A stretch of DNA of 64,000 bases, from positions 248,501 to 312,500 of the forward strand of contig NC_021175.1 of the NCBI RefSeq assembly GCF_000385925.1, read 5' to 3'. The position numbers and the translations under genes were made by a program. This stretch comes from Streptococcus cristatus AS 1.3089 (GTDB lineage Bacteria > Bacillota > Bacilli > Lactobacillales > Streptococcaceae). The first letter of the stretch is position 1; each line of letters opens with the position of its first letter. The notes below the pieces were generated by a model. It was given only the letters and a program-made list of their open reading frames with translations, was not told the DNA's origin and did no database searches. Of this stretch, positions 1-8,485 are shown piece after piece.

Positions 1-194
1 ACTTCCTCATGGAATCTCTTCGGAATATAGCGAAGGGCATTTTTAAGAGCAATTTCGGTTTGAGCTTGAGTCAAACGGAAGCCTCGGTCAGGTGCGCGAC
101 GGATGCCTTCTTGGAAAACCGTTTTTTCAGGTAATACATCGTCTAATTTGACGGTCATTGCTGCTGCAATATCTTGTTCGCTGTAGAATGACAT
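1..194 (-). CDS. hutU: Urocanate hydratase, N-terminal part (cut by window edge)
   Basis: Reverse-strand translation from the ATG at 194 gives about 64 residues beginning MSFYSEQDIAAAMTVKLDD, with IRRAPDRGF and LTQAQTEIALKNALRYIP, which I recognise as the start of streptococcal urocanate hydratase. The enzyme hydrates urocanate to imidazolonepropionate, the step before HutI. A strong ribosome-binding site (GGAGGAAA on the minus strand, about 199-206) precedes the ATG. The gene diverges from hutI across a 195-bp control region and runs off the left edge, so catalytic residues cannot be checked. Confidence 0.85.
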   Translation of the reverse strand, partial: MSFYSEQDIAAAMTVKLDDVLPEKTVFQEGIRRAPDRGFRLTQAQTEIALKNALRYIPKRFHEE

Positions 195-300
195 GTTTAT
201 TTCCTCCTTGTAAAATAACTTAAGATTTGACCTTATTTTATAACAGCGCCGTCAGTACAAAGTCAAGAAAATATTTCTAAAGATAAAAATATCAATATAT

Positions 301-346
301 CCAATATATATTGGTTTTTGACTATAATTTGACGATAGTGTATTAT
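301..346 (+). promoter_or_regulatory. hutI promoter with adjoining palindrome
   Basis: TTGACT (318-323) and TATTAT (341-346) are separated by 17 bp and point to hutI. The perfect 14-bp palindrome CCAATATATATTGG (301-314) lies just upstream of the -35 box, between the divergent hutU and hutI genes. Its position suits an operator for the hut regulator; that role is inferred. Confidence 0.6.
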
Positions 347-389
347 GATGGAAAGCGAATAAGTTGGAAAATGAAATGGAGGAACAAGC

Positions 390-1655
390 ATGACTGCTGA
401 TTTACTATTAACTCACTTTAATCAAGTCTTCTGTCCCAAGGACCTCGGGCATCCCCTTTTTGGCGAGGAGATGAAGGAAGCTCAAGTCTTTGAGGACGGC
501 TACATTGCAGTCAAAGACGGCAAAATCCTAGCAGTTGGCAGCGGAGAGCCGGATGCCAGTCTGATTGGACCAGATACTAAGATTCAGTCTTATGAGGGCA
601 AGATTGCTACGCCTGGCTTGATCGACTGTCATACTCACTTGGTCTACGGTGGCAGCCGGGAGCATGAATTTGCTAAGAAGTTAGCTGGAGTCCCTTATCT
701 GGAAATTCTTGCTCAAGGCGGCGGTATTCTCAGTACGGTTCGCGCAACGCGAGAAGCTTCTTTTGACACTCTCTATGATAAGTCTAAGAGATTGCTGGAC
801 TATATGCTGCTACATGGGGTGACGACTGTTGAGGCCAAGAGTGGCTATGGTCTGGATTGGGAAACAGAGAAGCGCCAGCTGGATGTTGTTGAGGCTCTGG
901 ACCGTGACCACGAAATTGACCTCGTTTCTACCTTTATGGCTGCCCACGCCGTTCCACCAGAATACAAAGGACGTTCTCAGGAATATCTAGAGCTTATCGT
1001 CGAGGAAATGCTTCCTCGGGTAAAAGCAGAAAATCTAGCTGAGTTCTGTGATATTTTCTGTGAAAAAGGCGTCTTTACAGCTGACGAGTCACGCTACTTG
1101 CTTTCTAAGGCTAAGGAAATGGGCTTCAAGCTTCGTATCCATGCTGATGAAATCGAGTCTATCGGTGGAGTAGATGTGGCAGCTGAGTTGGGAGCAACCA
1201 GTGCAGAGCACTTGATGGTAGCGACAGATGAGGGCATTCGCAAGATGGCGGAAGCCAAGGTTATCGGTAATCTCCTGCCAGCAACTACCTTCAGTCTGAT
1301 GGAAGATACCTATGCACCAGCTCGCAAGATGCTGGAAGCTGGTATGGCCATCACTCTGACTACCGACAGCAATCCAGGCTCTTGTCCAACAGCTAACCTG
1401 CAGTTTGTCATGCAGCTGGGCTGCTTTATGATGCGTCTGACGCCAGTAGAAGTTCTGAACGCTGTAACCATCAATGCGGCCTACTCAGTTAACCGACAAG
1501 ATAAGATTGGCAGCTTTGACACTGGCAAGCAGGCTGATATTACCATCCTAGATGCTAAGAATATCGACTATCCACTTTATTTCTTTGCGACTAACCTGAC
1601 CCATCAGGTTTATAAAGCAGGCAAGTTGGTTGTTGATCAGGGTAGAATCGTCTAA
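390..1655 (+). CDS. hutI: Imidazolonepropionase
   Basis: This 421-residue protein is an amidohydrolase-superfamily enzyme that opens imidazolone-5-propionate to N-formimino-glutamate in cytosolic histidine degradation. Visible metal ligands are His81 and His83 (in GLIDCHTH), His251 (IHADE) and Asp326 (TTDSNPGS), the pattern known for HutI. Length matches the family. The ATG at 390 follows GGAGG at 378-382. It diverges from hutU, and the rest of the hut genes presumably lie beyond the left edge. A strong terminator follows at 1747. Confidence 0.95.
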   Translation: MTADLLLTHFNQVFCPKDLGHPLFGEEMKEAQVFEDGYIAVKDGKILAVGSGEPDASLIGPDTKIQSYEGKIATPGLIDCHTHLVYGGSREHEFAKKLAGVPYLEILAQGGGILSTVRATREASFDTLYDKSKRLLDYMLLHGVTTVEAKSGYGLDWETEKRQLDVVEALDRDHEIDLVSTFMAAHAVPPEYKGRSQEYLELIVEEMLPRVKAENLAEFCDIFCEKGVFTADESRYLLSKAKEMGFKLRIHADEIESIGGVDVAAELGATSAEHLMVATDEGIRKMAEAKVIGNLLPATTFSLMEDTYAPARKMLEAGMAITLTTDSNPGSCPTANLQFVMQLGCFMMRLTPVEVLNAVTINAAYSVNRQDKIGSFDTGKQADITILDAKNIDYPLYFFATNLTHQVYKAGKLVVDQGRIV

Positions 1656-1746
1656 TTTTATAAGTCGATCTCATTCTCACTTGATGGCAAAGATTTTCTT
1701 AGAAGTTCTATCGTTGATCATAGAAAAAGCAGATTTGTGTTCAAGA

Positions 1747-1787
1747 AAAGGTCGTGGCTTCAACACCACGACCTTTCTGTTTTTTTA
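1747..1787 (+). terminator. Rho-independent terminator after hutI
   Basis: An 11-bp perfect stem (AAAGGTCGTGG at 1747-1757 with its complement at 1766-1776), an 8-nt loop and a T-run at 1780-1786. It separates hutI from the convergent minus-strand operon. Confidence 0.9.
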
Positions 1788-1792
1788 TGAGA

Positions 1793-2212
1793 TTAAGACA
1801 TTGAGCTGGTTTCTTTATTTCCCCACACACTGCGCGTAAAGACCATGGAGAATAGAGCTAGAGCCGCAAAGGCTGCTCCTATATACCAGTAGGGTATATC
1901 CAGTGTCGTGGAGCGTCCAGAGAGATTGACGATACCACGGAAGAGCATGCCGGCTGTTATGATGGCTACAGCTGAGTTCCAGAGGTTGAGGCTGAGCCGA
2001 GAGAGGTTGGGAATCATTTTCATGAAGAGCAGGAGGAGGATACCGCCCGCTAGAGGAAGGGCAAAGAGATAGTGCATGTGGACAGATGTTTCCCCGAAAC
2101 TGAAGGATTCATAGATTCTGCTGAATGCAAAGAAGAAAATCGTTAGCAGGATGTAGGAGATAGCCGTTTTTTTGAAACGTTTTTTGCTGGGATTAGTAAC
2201 CGATGTAGACAA
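1793..2212 (-). CDS. Small four-helix membrane protein, unknown function
   Basis: This 139-residue protein has a basic N-terminus (NPSKKRFKK) followed by four hydrophobic segments at roughly residues 18-35, 44-63, 77-98 and 105-124. I do not recognise a named family. It is the last gene of a three-gene minus-strand operon; its start overlaps the end of the phosphodiester glycosidase gene by 20 bp, so translation is probably coupled. The context suggests a membrane partner in surface-glycan metabolism, which is inference from position only. Confidence 0.7.
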   Translation of the reverse strand: MSTSVTNPSKKRFKKTAISYILLTIFFFAFSRIYESFSFGETSVHMHYLFALPLAGGILLLLFMKMIPNLSRLSLNLWNSAVAIITAGMLFRGIVNLSGRSTTLDIPYWYIGAAFAALALFSMVFTRSVWGNKETSSMS

Positions 2213-3101
2213 TGTCGCTCACCGCCCTTTCTGAAATATTTCCGTTGGTGGTAGGCTTGTTGATGACCTGACCGTTGAAGTACATAGTGGACGAGCCGCC
2301 GCCGTCAAGGTTGTAGGCAGTCTTGACGCCATAAGATTTCATGACTTCAGCCATTTCATAGAGGGAAAGCCCCTGACTTTCTGAAGTGCGTCCGTCTGAA
2401 ACGATGATGATATAGTGGTTTTCATCAATGATACCGATAGCTGTCCGGGGATTGGAAGCCATGGACTGGCCGACTTCGGACTTGGTATTCACGACAATCT
2501 CACCATTTTCTACAAGGGCTGGGCCGAAGGCCAAGAGATTGACCACACCGTCTTTGACCAGTTGTTCGGCAGAGATTTCATTTTCATAAATGATTTTAAA
2601 GGAGCCGTCTTTGTAAATGGCCAAGTCCCCATTGCTGGCGTCCTCTCGGACGGTATCACGGTAGACGACGCCGTTGCGGATGACGTATCCGGTAGAATTG
2701 GCCCCGTAGTAGTCTCCGTTAACCGCTAGAATAGCCTTGTTATTAGCCGCTGTTTCTGAAGTCTTGGCCGTGACATTGGTTCCGTAGGTGTTATTGGCGA
2801 GGGCTGTTTTCAAGTATTCAGCGGAGCTGACGGTCACATCGGCAACGTAGACTTGGGTATTGTTGACGGTCTTTTCAGTCAGGGTGACCGAGATATTGTC
2901 GTCTGAGTAGCTGGTATCTGTTACTGTGGCTGTTTCGGCAGCCTTGCTGGCAGCCTCGGCATTGGACGAAGAAGCGGTGCTTGAGACTGTGGAAATGGTC
3001 TCTGCAATGACAAAGGTTTTCAGCATGGAGTAGCTAAAGGAAGCTGTCAGAAGTAGGCTAAAAATGGAGGCGTAGGCATAGCCTTTCTTTAAAAATTTCA
3101 T
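2193..3101 (-). CDS. Phosphodiester glycosidase (NAGPA-domain) exported protein
   Basis: This 302-residue protein has an N-terminal signal-anchor (about residues 8-32), a Ser/Ala-rich linker and a C-terminal NAGPA-type domain. Recognisable motifs are VNGDYYG, PRTAIGI, SDGRT and the conserved NLDGGGSSTMYFNG near the end. The family includes the enzyme that uncovers GlcNAc-1-phosphodiesters; bacterial members are often annotated as exopolysaccharide-related. The domain would sit outside the membrane. The gene overlaps the upstream glycosyltransferase by 4 bp (ATGA). The substrate is unknown. Confidence 0.85.
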   Translation of the reverse strand: MKFLKKGYAYASIFSLLLTASFSYSMLKTFVIAETISTVSSTASSSNAEAASKAAETATVTDTSYSDDNISVTLTEKTVNNTQVYVADVTVSSAEYLKTALANNTYGTNVTAKTSETAANNKAILAVNGDYYGANSTGYVIRNGVVYRDTVREDASNGDLAIYKDGSFKIIYENEISAEQLVKDGVVNLLAFGPALVENGEIVVNTKSEVGQSMASNPRTAIGIIDENHYIIIVSDGRTSESQGLSLYEMAEVMKSYGVKTAYNLDGGGSSTMYFNGQVINKPTTNGNISERAVSDIVYIGY

Positions 3102-4141
3102 GATGCAGTGTGTGTCCTTTCCTTAAAAATAAATCTCTTTTGTACCATCCAAGAGACGGTGAAGAGCAGCAGTCCGACGATGATTTTGACAATCAGAAGA
3201 TTGAGACCGAAGACAGCATAGAAGAGGCGAATCAGCAGTGTGTCTAAGATGAAGAGTCCCAGAGCTAGGCTGAAATAGCCAGTTCCTGTCTTGAGTATAC
3301 TGTCGTCGTTCTTAAAGACCAGCTTTTTATTGGTCGAATAGTTAAAGATTGAGCTGGTCACGCGGGCAATCCCATTGGCTAGGAGAATTCTCAGGCTGGT
3401 CGGAGCAGCAGCTAAAAATAAGAGAGCCAGTGCGTAGACCGTGTAGTCCACGATGAAGCTGCTGAGAGAAGTCAGGGCGAATTTAAAGATATTTTTATAA
3501 ATCATGAGTCCGTCTCTAACAGGTCGGAAGTGCGATCCTTGATTGTCATTGATATAGACCGTCTCAATGGGCACTTCCAAAATGGGGTATTCCTTGCTGG
3601 CTTCTAAGAGCATGTTCATTTCATACTCATAGCGCTGACCTTCTACCTTCAGCATAAAGGGAATCATGTTGGTCGTAAAGGCTCGTAAGCCTGTCTGCGT
3701 ATCGGAGACCCCCACCCCAGTCTGGAGCTTGAAGAGAGTCCGAGTCAGACTGTTACCGAATCGGCTGCGCAGAGGCACCTTGCCAGTAAAGGCGCGTGCT
3801 CCCAGAATCAGCCGATTGGGATGTTCAGCAGCCTTGCTTGCCACGCGGAAAATATCCCAGACCTTGTGCTGGCCATCCGCATCTGCTGTGATGACGGTTC
3901 CGTATTGACCCAGAGACTGGATGTAGGTGAAGGCAGTTTTCAGCGCTTGCCCCTTGCCTTGATTGTTCTCGTGATGGAGAACAGTCGCATATTGTTCAGC
4001 CTTGTCAAAGACTGTCTGGCGCTTGGCTGAGCTACCGTCATCGATGACAATGATATGAAAATCGCTCTTGCTCTGAATTTTTTGAATCAGTTTAATCAAA
4101 TTATAATCGGGCTCGTAAGCTGGAATCACTAGATAGTCCAT
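3098..4141 (-). CDS. GT2 glycosyltransferase fused to a GtrA-like membrane domain
   Basis: A GT-A family 2 domain fills about residues 1-215, with a DDG nucleotide-sugar motif near residue 36, DADGQ near 89 and DTQTGLRAF near 149. A GtrA-like domain with four hydrophobic segments follows (about 225-340). GT2 enzymes of this type load a sugar on undecaprenyl phosphate, and GtrA proteins are proposed flippases, so the fusion could make and flip one lipid-linked sugar. Two in-frame ATGs lie at 4147 and 4141; the second has better spacing to the AGAGGT site. It heads the operon with the NAGPA protein. The sugar and acceptor are unknown. Confidence 0.88.
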   Translation of the reverse strand: MDYLVIPAYEPDYNLIKLIQKIQSKSDFHIIVIDDGSSAKRQTVFDKAEQYATVLHHENNQGKGQALKTAFTYIQSLGQYGTVITADADGQHKVWDIFRVASKAAEHPNRLILGARAFTGKVPLRSRFGNSLTRTLFKLQTGVGVSDTQTGLRAFTTNMIPFMLKVEGQRYEYEMNMLLEASKEYPILEVPIETVYINDNQGSHFRPVRDGLMIYKNIFKFALTSLSSFIVDYTVYALALLFLAAAPTSLRILLANGIARVTSSIFNYSTNKKLVFKNDDSILKTGTGYFSLALGLFILDTLLIRLFYAVFGLNLLIVKIIVGLLLFTVSWMVQKRFIFKERTHTAS

Positions 4142-4283
4142 ATCCATACCTCTTTCTTAGATGATTTGTAGAAAGTATACAGATTGCGGCTTAAAGCTAG
4201 CTGATATCAGTTATCTTTAAGAAAAAGTTAAATCTTCTTTAAGGAAAAGGCGAGGAAATTGTTTCTCAGGCCAAAAAAAAACT

Positions 4284-4458
4284 GAGAGTGGGACAGAAAT
4301 CGGTAATTCATTAGAATTCGATTTCGTCGTCCCACCTCTGCACAGTTGAGCAGGGCTGTAAAAGTTGATAAAATCAGCCTAGTATAGCCCACTCAACCAC
4401 TGCGTCTTGCTCGACAATCCAAAGACAATTGAGAGGCTAGGACTTTTGTCCTAGCCTC
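4284..4458 (-). repeat. Intergenic three-stem repeat, copy 1
   Basis: This is a full copy (about 175 bp) of an element found six times in the window, here in minus orientation. It lies downstream of sstT and upstream of the GT2-GtrA gene. Read on the minus strand it starts with a hairpin around GGACAAAAGTCC, has a middle stem GTTGAGTGGGCT/AGCCCTGCTCAAC and ends with a GTGGGAC/GTCCCAC hairpin followed by a run of nine Ts. It probably terminates sstT transcription. Confidence 0.9.
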
Positions 4459-4468
4459 AGCGCTTTGT

Positions 4469-5686
4469 TTAATAACGTTTTTCCTTGGGCCAGGTGCTCA
4501 TTTCAGCAGTAGCTGTAAAAAGCACGTCTGTGGATGAGTTGAGGGCAGTTTTGCAAGAGTCTTGGATGACACCGATGACAAAACCAACACTGACGACTTG
4601 CATGGCCAGATCGTTTGGGATGCCAAAGAGGCTACAAGCCACAGGAATCAGGAGAAGCGAGCCTCCAGCCACTCCAGAAGCCCCGCAGGCGGAGATGGCC
4701 GCAACGATACTGAGCACAAAGGCTGTTCCGAAGTCCACCTGAATGCCTAGTGTATTGGCCGCTGCGAGGGTAAGCGTATTGATTGTCACCGCTGCTCCTG
4801 CCATGTTGATGGTTGAACCGAGTGGGATAGAGACCGAGTAGGTTTCAGGATTGAGGCCCAAATCTCGACAAAGTTTCATATTAACAGGGATATTGGCAGC
4901 AGAACTACGGGTGAAAAAGGCAGTGACGCCACTGACTTTTAAGCAGCGCCAAACCAGTGGATAAGGATTTTTTCGAAGAACGATGGAGACGATCAAGGGA
5001 TTGACGGCCAGAGCGACAAGAGCCATGGAAGCTAATAGTAGGAGCAGGAGCATGCCGTAGCTCTTGAGCGCCTCAAATCCTTTGCCAGAAATGGTCGTGT
5101 AAACTAGTCCTAAAATACCAAAGGGAGCCAGATTGATAATCCATTCGACAATCTTTGAAGTAATATCTGCCAGTGTTTTAAAGAGTTCTTTACTTTGCTG
5201 ACTGGCCTCTCGCATGGCCACCCCAAAAACAACTGCCCAAGACAGAATGCCGATATAATTGGCCTTGTTCAGGGCGTTGATTGGATTATCGACAAGGTTG
5301 AGAAGGAGATTGCTCAAAACTTGGCCGATGCCTTTCGGTGGACTAACTTCCGAGCTGGCTGCGGTTAGCTCAATGGTCACAGGATAGATATAGTTGGCGA
5401 GGACGGCGACAAGGGCAGCCGCAAAAGTTCCTATTAGATAGAGGATAGTGACGGTTTTCATATTGCTTTTCTGCCCTTTTTGGTGCTGAGAGAGGGCATT
5501 GGCAACGAGGGTGAAAACGAGCAATGGTGCGATAGCTTTTAGACCGCCGACAAAGATTTGTCCCAGTAGGCTAATGGCGCTGGCTTGTGGGAATATGAGA
5601 GCCAGCAGGGCGCCTGTGATAATCCCGATAGAAATCCGTTTGATAAGATTGGCACGATTCCAAGCAGAAAGAATTCGATGAAACAT
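4469..5686 (-). CDS. sstT: Serine/threonine:sodium symporter
   Basis: This 405-residue polytopic protein belongs to the dicarboxylate/amino acid:cation symporter family and matches SstT. Family-typical stretches are [22 protein letters not shown] and [12 protein letters not shown]. It would import serine and threonine with sodium. It is monocistronic on the minus strand and ends at repeat copy 1. The neighbours do not add information on its role. Confidence 0.93.
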   Translation of the reverse strand: MFHRILSAWNRANLIKRISIGIITGALLALIFPQASAISLLGQIFVGGLKAIAPLLVFTLVANALSQHQKGQKSNMKTVTILYLIGTFAAALVAVLANYIYPVTIELTAASSEVSPPKGIGQVLSNLLLNLVDNPINALNKANYIGILSWAVVFGVAMREASQQSKELFKTLADITSKIVEWIINLAPFGILGLVYTTISGKGFEALKSYGMLLLLLLASMALVALAVNPLIVSIVLRKNPYPLVWRCLKVSGVTAFFTRSSAANIPVNMKLCRDLGLNPETYSVSIPLGSTINMAGAAVTINTLTLAAANTLGIQVDFGTAFVLSIVAAISACGASGVAGGSLLLIPVACSLFGIPNDLAMQVVSVGFVIGVIQDSCKTALNSSTDVLFTATAEMSTWPKEKRY

Positions 5687-5810
5687 AGTAGATTCCTTTC
5701 TAAAATAAACTGCTTTCCATTACACGCTAGAGGTCGTATAAAATCAATGTTTTTTAGTATTCACTATGCGGAATAGGGATGCTTTAATGCCTATCTGTTG
5801 CCCTTTGTGG

Positions 5811-5816
5811 TATAAT
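5811..5816 (+). promoter_or_regulatory. Extended -10 promoter for the MscS-type gene
   Basis: TATAAT at 5811-5816 is preceded by TGG, giving an extended -10 element. No good -35 hexamer is visible 17 bp upstream. The start codon lies 34 bp downstream, behind AGGAGGAAAG. Confidence 0.55.
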
Positions 5817-5849
5817 GAATAAGATTTTTGTATCTCATAGGAGGAAAGA

Positions 5850-6722
5850 ATGACAGCTAATGGGAATGTTTTTACGCGCTATTTCCAGCAATTTGACTGG
5901 TCAGCTATTCTGGATGATGTGTTTTCGAAATTCGTCTCCTTGGTCTTTTTGTGTTTACTATTTTGGGTGGCTAAGAAAATTCTCCATCTCTTTGTGACTA
6001 GACTGATTGCGCCATCTTTGAAATTATCTCGGCAGGATGAGGCACGACAAAAGACCATTACACGTCTGATTGAGAATTTGCTCAATTATGCCCTTTATTT
6101 TCTTTTGTTCTACTGGATTTTATCCATTTTGGGCATGCCGGTCTCAAGTCTTTTGGCTGGGGCAGGGATTGCTGGTGTAGCCATTGGGATGGGGGCACAG
6201 GGCTTTCTGTCCGATCTGGTCAATGGTTTCTTTATTCTCTTAGAGCATCAGTTGGATGTAGGGGACAATGTTCGCTTGACCAATGGTGCTATCAAGATTG
6301 CAGGAACCGTTGTCAGTGTTGGGATTCGGACTACGCAGGTACGTGATGCGGACGGAACTCTTCACTTTGTGCCCAACCGAAATATCACCGTCGTCAGCAA
6401 TCTTTCTCGTGGCGATATGCGAGTTCTGATTGATATTCCTATCTATGCTGAGACGGATTTGGATGAGATTTATCGGATTATCGCCGCTGTCAATCAGGAA
6501 GCTGTGCCACAACATCCAGAGATTATGAAGGAGCCTGATATTCTAGGTCCGCAGATGGCCGCTAACGGCCAGTTTAATTTTCGGGTCAGCTTGACAGTAG
6601 AGGGCGGCATGCAGACCAGTATCTATCATATTTTTTACAGGCTCTACCATGAAGCCCTGCTAAAAGAAGGAGTGGCGCTGCCAACCTTGGCTCCAGTTAC
6701 AGGAAATAATGGCAAAGTTTAG
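5850..6722 (+). CDS. Small-conductance mechanosensitive channel (MscS family)
   Basis: This 290-residue protein has three hydrophobic segments (about residues 25-48, 73-92 and 97-125). The last is the Gly/Ala-rich pore helix (AGAGIAGVAIGMGAQGF) typical of MscS. A soluble beta domain follows (residues 125-285). It opens under membrane tension to release solutes during hypo-osmotic shock. Length is close to E. coli MscS (286). It is monocistronic with a strong terminator at 6781. Confidence 0.93.
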   Translation: MTANGNVFTRYFQQFDWSAILDDVFSKFVSLVFLCLLFWVAKKILHLFVTRLIAPSLKLSRQDEARQKTITRLIENLLNYALYFLLFYWILSILGMPVSSLLAGAGIAGVAIGMGAQGFLSDLVNGFFILLEHQLDVGDNVRLTNGAIKIAGTVVSVGIRTTQVRDADGTLHFVPNRNITVVSNLSRGDMRVLIDIPIYAETDLDEIYRIIAAVNQEAVPQHPEIMKEPDILGPQMAANGQFNFRVSLTVEGGMQTSIYHIFYRLYHEALLKEGVALPTLAPVTGNNGKV

Positions 6723-6779
6723 CAGTGATCATGGAAACAAAAACAAACAACATCTATTGAAAATAAGATTTCTAATCAC

Positions 6780-6813
6780 TAAAAGGATGAATGCTCAGCA
6801 TTTATCCTTTTTC
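6780..6813 (+). terminator. Terminator after the MscS-type gene
   Basis: Stem AAAAGGAT(g)AATGC pairs with GCATT(t)ATCCTTTT, followed by Ts, between 6780 and 6813. Confidence 0.85.
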
Positions 6814-6847
6814 CTTTTAGCTTATCCGAGGTCTAATCTGCCTAAAT

Positions 6848-6876
6848 ATGACATGCTATGGCAAGTATTGTATAAT
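6848..6876 (+). promoter_or_regulatory. Promoter of the WYL regulator gene
   Basis: ATGACA (6848-6853) and TATAAT (6871-6876) are spaced by exactly 17 bp. This fixes the downstream ATG at 6899 as the real start, because the longer open frame from 6848 overlaps the promoter itself. Confidence 0.75.
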
Positions 6877-6898
6877 AGGAAGAGGGGAAGGAGCAAGC

Positions 6899-7798
6899 AT
6901 GCAGAATAATAGACTATTTCGGATATTGTACTACATTTTGGAGAGAGGGAAAGTGACTGCAACGGACCTAGCCGAGAAATTCGAAGTTTCGGTTCGGACC
7001 ATTTATCGAGATGTAGACTCTCTAAGTAGCGCTGGGATTCCGATTTATACCACACAAGGAAAGGGTGGTGGCATAGAAATCGCAAAGGATTATGTCTTGC
7101 GAAAGTCCCTGCTGACAGCGGAGGAGAAAGAGCAGATCATGGCGGCCCTGCAAGGTCTGGAGAGCACCAGTCAGCTTTACCAGAGTGACCTACTTACAAA
7201 GCTTTCGGCGCTATTTCAAGTCAAAAATTCCAACTGGATCGAAATCGATTTTAATCACTGGCAAAATGATAAAGCATATGAAGAAACCTTTCATCAATTA
7301 AAAACTGCGATTCTAGGCAAGCACCTTGTTTCTTTTTCTTACTTGGCTAGCGATGGACAGGAGACAAATCGCTGTGTCAAGCCTGTACGTTTGTTCTTTA
7401 AAAGTCAGAATTGGTATCTCTATGCTTTCTGCCTCTTGCGACAGGAATTCAGGTATTTTAAGCTATCTCGGATGAAAAATCTAGAGCAGCTGGAGAAAAG
7501 GTTTGAGGACAGCTTTGAAGATGTCGTCTTGGAAAAAGAGCTGACCTACGAAAATACCATTAAGCTGGTAGTCAAGTTTGATCGCAAAGCGGCCTTCAGG
7601 GTTTATGACGAATTAGGCGGAGACATTCGGACAGATGCCGAAGGAAATTTATATACAGAAATTGAAATTCCCAATGACCAGCGTCTATATAGTTACATCC
7701 TGTCCTTTGGAGACGCTGTGGAGGTCTTAGATCCGCCCGAAATCCGAGTGAAAATGAAAGAAATGATTCATCAGCTGGCAGAAAAATATAAAACTTGA
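6899..7798 (+). CDS. HTH/WYL-domain transcriptional regulator (YafY-like)
   Basis: The 299-residue protein has an N-terminal winged helix-turn-helix of the HTH_11 type (residues 5-60, with SVRTIYRDVDSL). A WYL ligand-sensing domain follows at about 135-215, including the tripeptide WYL at 172-174 and YFKLSRM near 187. A C-terminal WCX-type extension completes it. Such proteins bind DNA and respond to nucleic acids or small molecules. GGGGAAGGAG precedes the ATG at 6899. It probably controls the next two genes through the TGACA/TGTCA operator overlapping its own stop codon. Confidence 0.9.
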   Translation: MQNNRLFRILYYILERGKVTATDLAEKFEVSVRTIYRDVDSLSSAGIPIYTTQGKGGGIEIAKDYVLRKSLLTAEEKEQIMAALQGLESTSQLYQSDLLTKLSALFQVKNSNWIEIDFNHWQNDKAYEETFHQLKTAILGKHLVSFSYLASDGQETNRCVKPVRLFFKSQNWYLYAFCLLRQEFRYFKLSRMKNLEQLEKRFEDSFEDVVLEKELTYENTIKLVVKFDRKAAFRVYDELGGDIRTDAEGNLYTEIEIPNDQRLYSYILSFGDAVEVLDPPEIRVKMKEMIHQLAEKYKT

Positions 7799-7828
7799 CA
7801 TAGGGTGTCAGGTATCTTCTTGTATACT
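7795..7828 (+). promoter_or_regulatory. TGACA-N5-TGTCA operator and promoter before the GyrI-like gene
   Basis: A perfect inverted repeat TGACA (7796-7800), TAGGG, TGTCA (7806-7810) overlaps the -35 hexamer TTGACA (7795-7800). The next -10-like box is TATACT (7823-7828), giving an unusually long 22-bp spacer. It also overlaps the stop codon of the WYL gene. The WYL protein is the likely ligand, by analogy with WYL regulators that act on adjacent GyrI-like genes. Confidence 0.6.
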
Positions 7829-7858
7829 AATGGTAAGAAGAGAAAAGGAGGCAGTAAG

Positions 7859-8473
7859 ATGAAATATGAATGGAGAAAGAGTGAGAAAGGCCTTTATGGA
7901 GCCAAGCAAAAGCCAGAGCTGGTAGAGGTGCCAAGTCAACAGTTCATTGTGATCGAAGGAGAGGGCGACCCCAATGAAGCAGATTTCTCTGAGCGGGTAT
8001 CTGCCCTTTATTCACTGGCCTATTCCATAAAAATGCTCTTTAAATCCATGATGAAAGATGAGGCGGAGGACAAGGTGACGGATTTCACAGTTTATCCTTT
8101 AGAAGGTATCTGGGAAAAAGCTGCTGGGGAAGGCTTCGATAAAAGTCAGCTGCGCTATCAGCTCATGATTCAGCAGCCCAATGTCATCACTCAGGATATG
8201 TTTGCGGCGGCGCTTGAGAATGTTCGCAAGAAAAAGCCCAATCCCCTCTACGATGACATCCGTTGGCAAAGCCTGCCAGAGGAGCGAGCCATTCAGGTCT
8301 TACACATAGGAAGTTATGACAGTGAGCCGGCCTCTTTTAAGAAAATGGACGAGCTGGCAAGCAGCTTGGGACTGGAGAGATGCGACCAAGTCCACAGAGA
8401 GATTTACTTGAGCAACAAAAATAGGACAGCTGAAGAAAAGTTGAAAACCATCTTAAGGTATTCCGTCAGATAG
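7859..8473 (+). CDS. GyrI-like small-molecule-binding domain protein
   Basis: The 204-residue protein begins MKYEWRKSEKGLYGAK and matches the GyrI-like/SBP-bac family, with segments such as FIVIEGEGDPN and YDDIRWQSLPEERAIQVLHIGSY near the expected SHV-fold elements. These domains bind amphipathic small molecules and are often sensors or drug-binding sponges. The start at 7859 has AAGGAGG nine bases upstream; the frame opens at 7805, but that start lacks a ribosome site. It forms a short operon with the ClbS-like gene 12 bp downstream. Confidence 0.85.
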   Translation: MKYEWRKSEKGLYGAKQKPELVEVPSQQFIVIEGEGDPNEADFSERVSALYSLAYSIKMLFKSMMKDEAEDKVTDFTVYPLEGIWEKAAGEGFDKSQLRYQLMIQQPNVITQDMFAAALENVRKKKPNPLYDDIRWQSLPEERAIQVLHIGSYDSEPASFKKMDELASSLGLERCDQVHREIYLSNKNRTAEEKLKTILRYSVR

Positions 8474-8485
8474 GAGGAATGTAAC

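Noticed and set aside
1630..1839. Small open frame after hutI
   Set aside because: It begins inside hutI, crosses the terminator and has no ribosome site.
4200..4247. CiaR-type small RNA promoter
   Set aside because: TTTAAG-like motifs are present but not in the N5-spaced direct repeat that defines CiaR sites.
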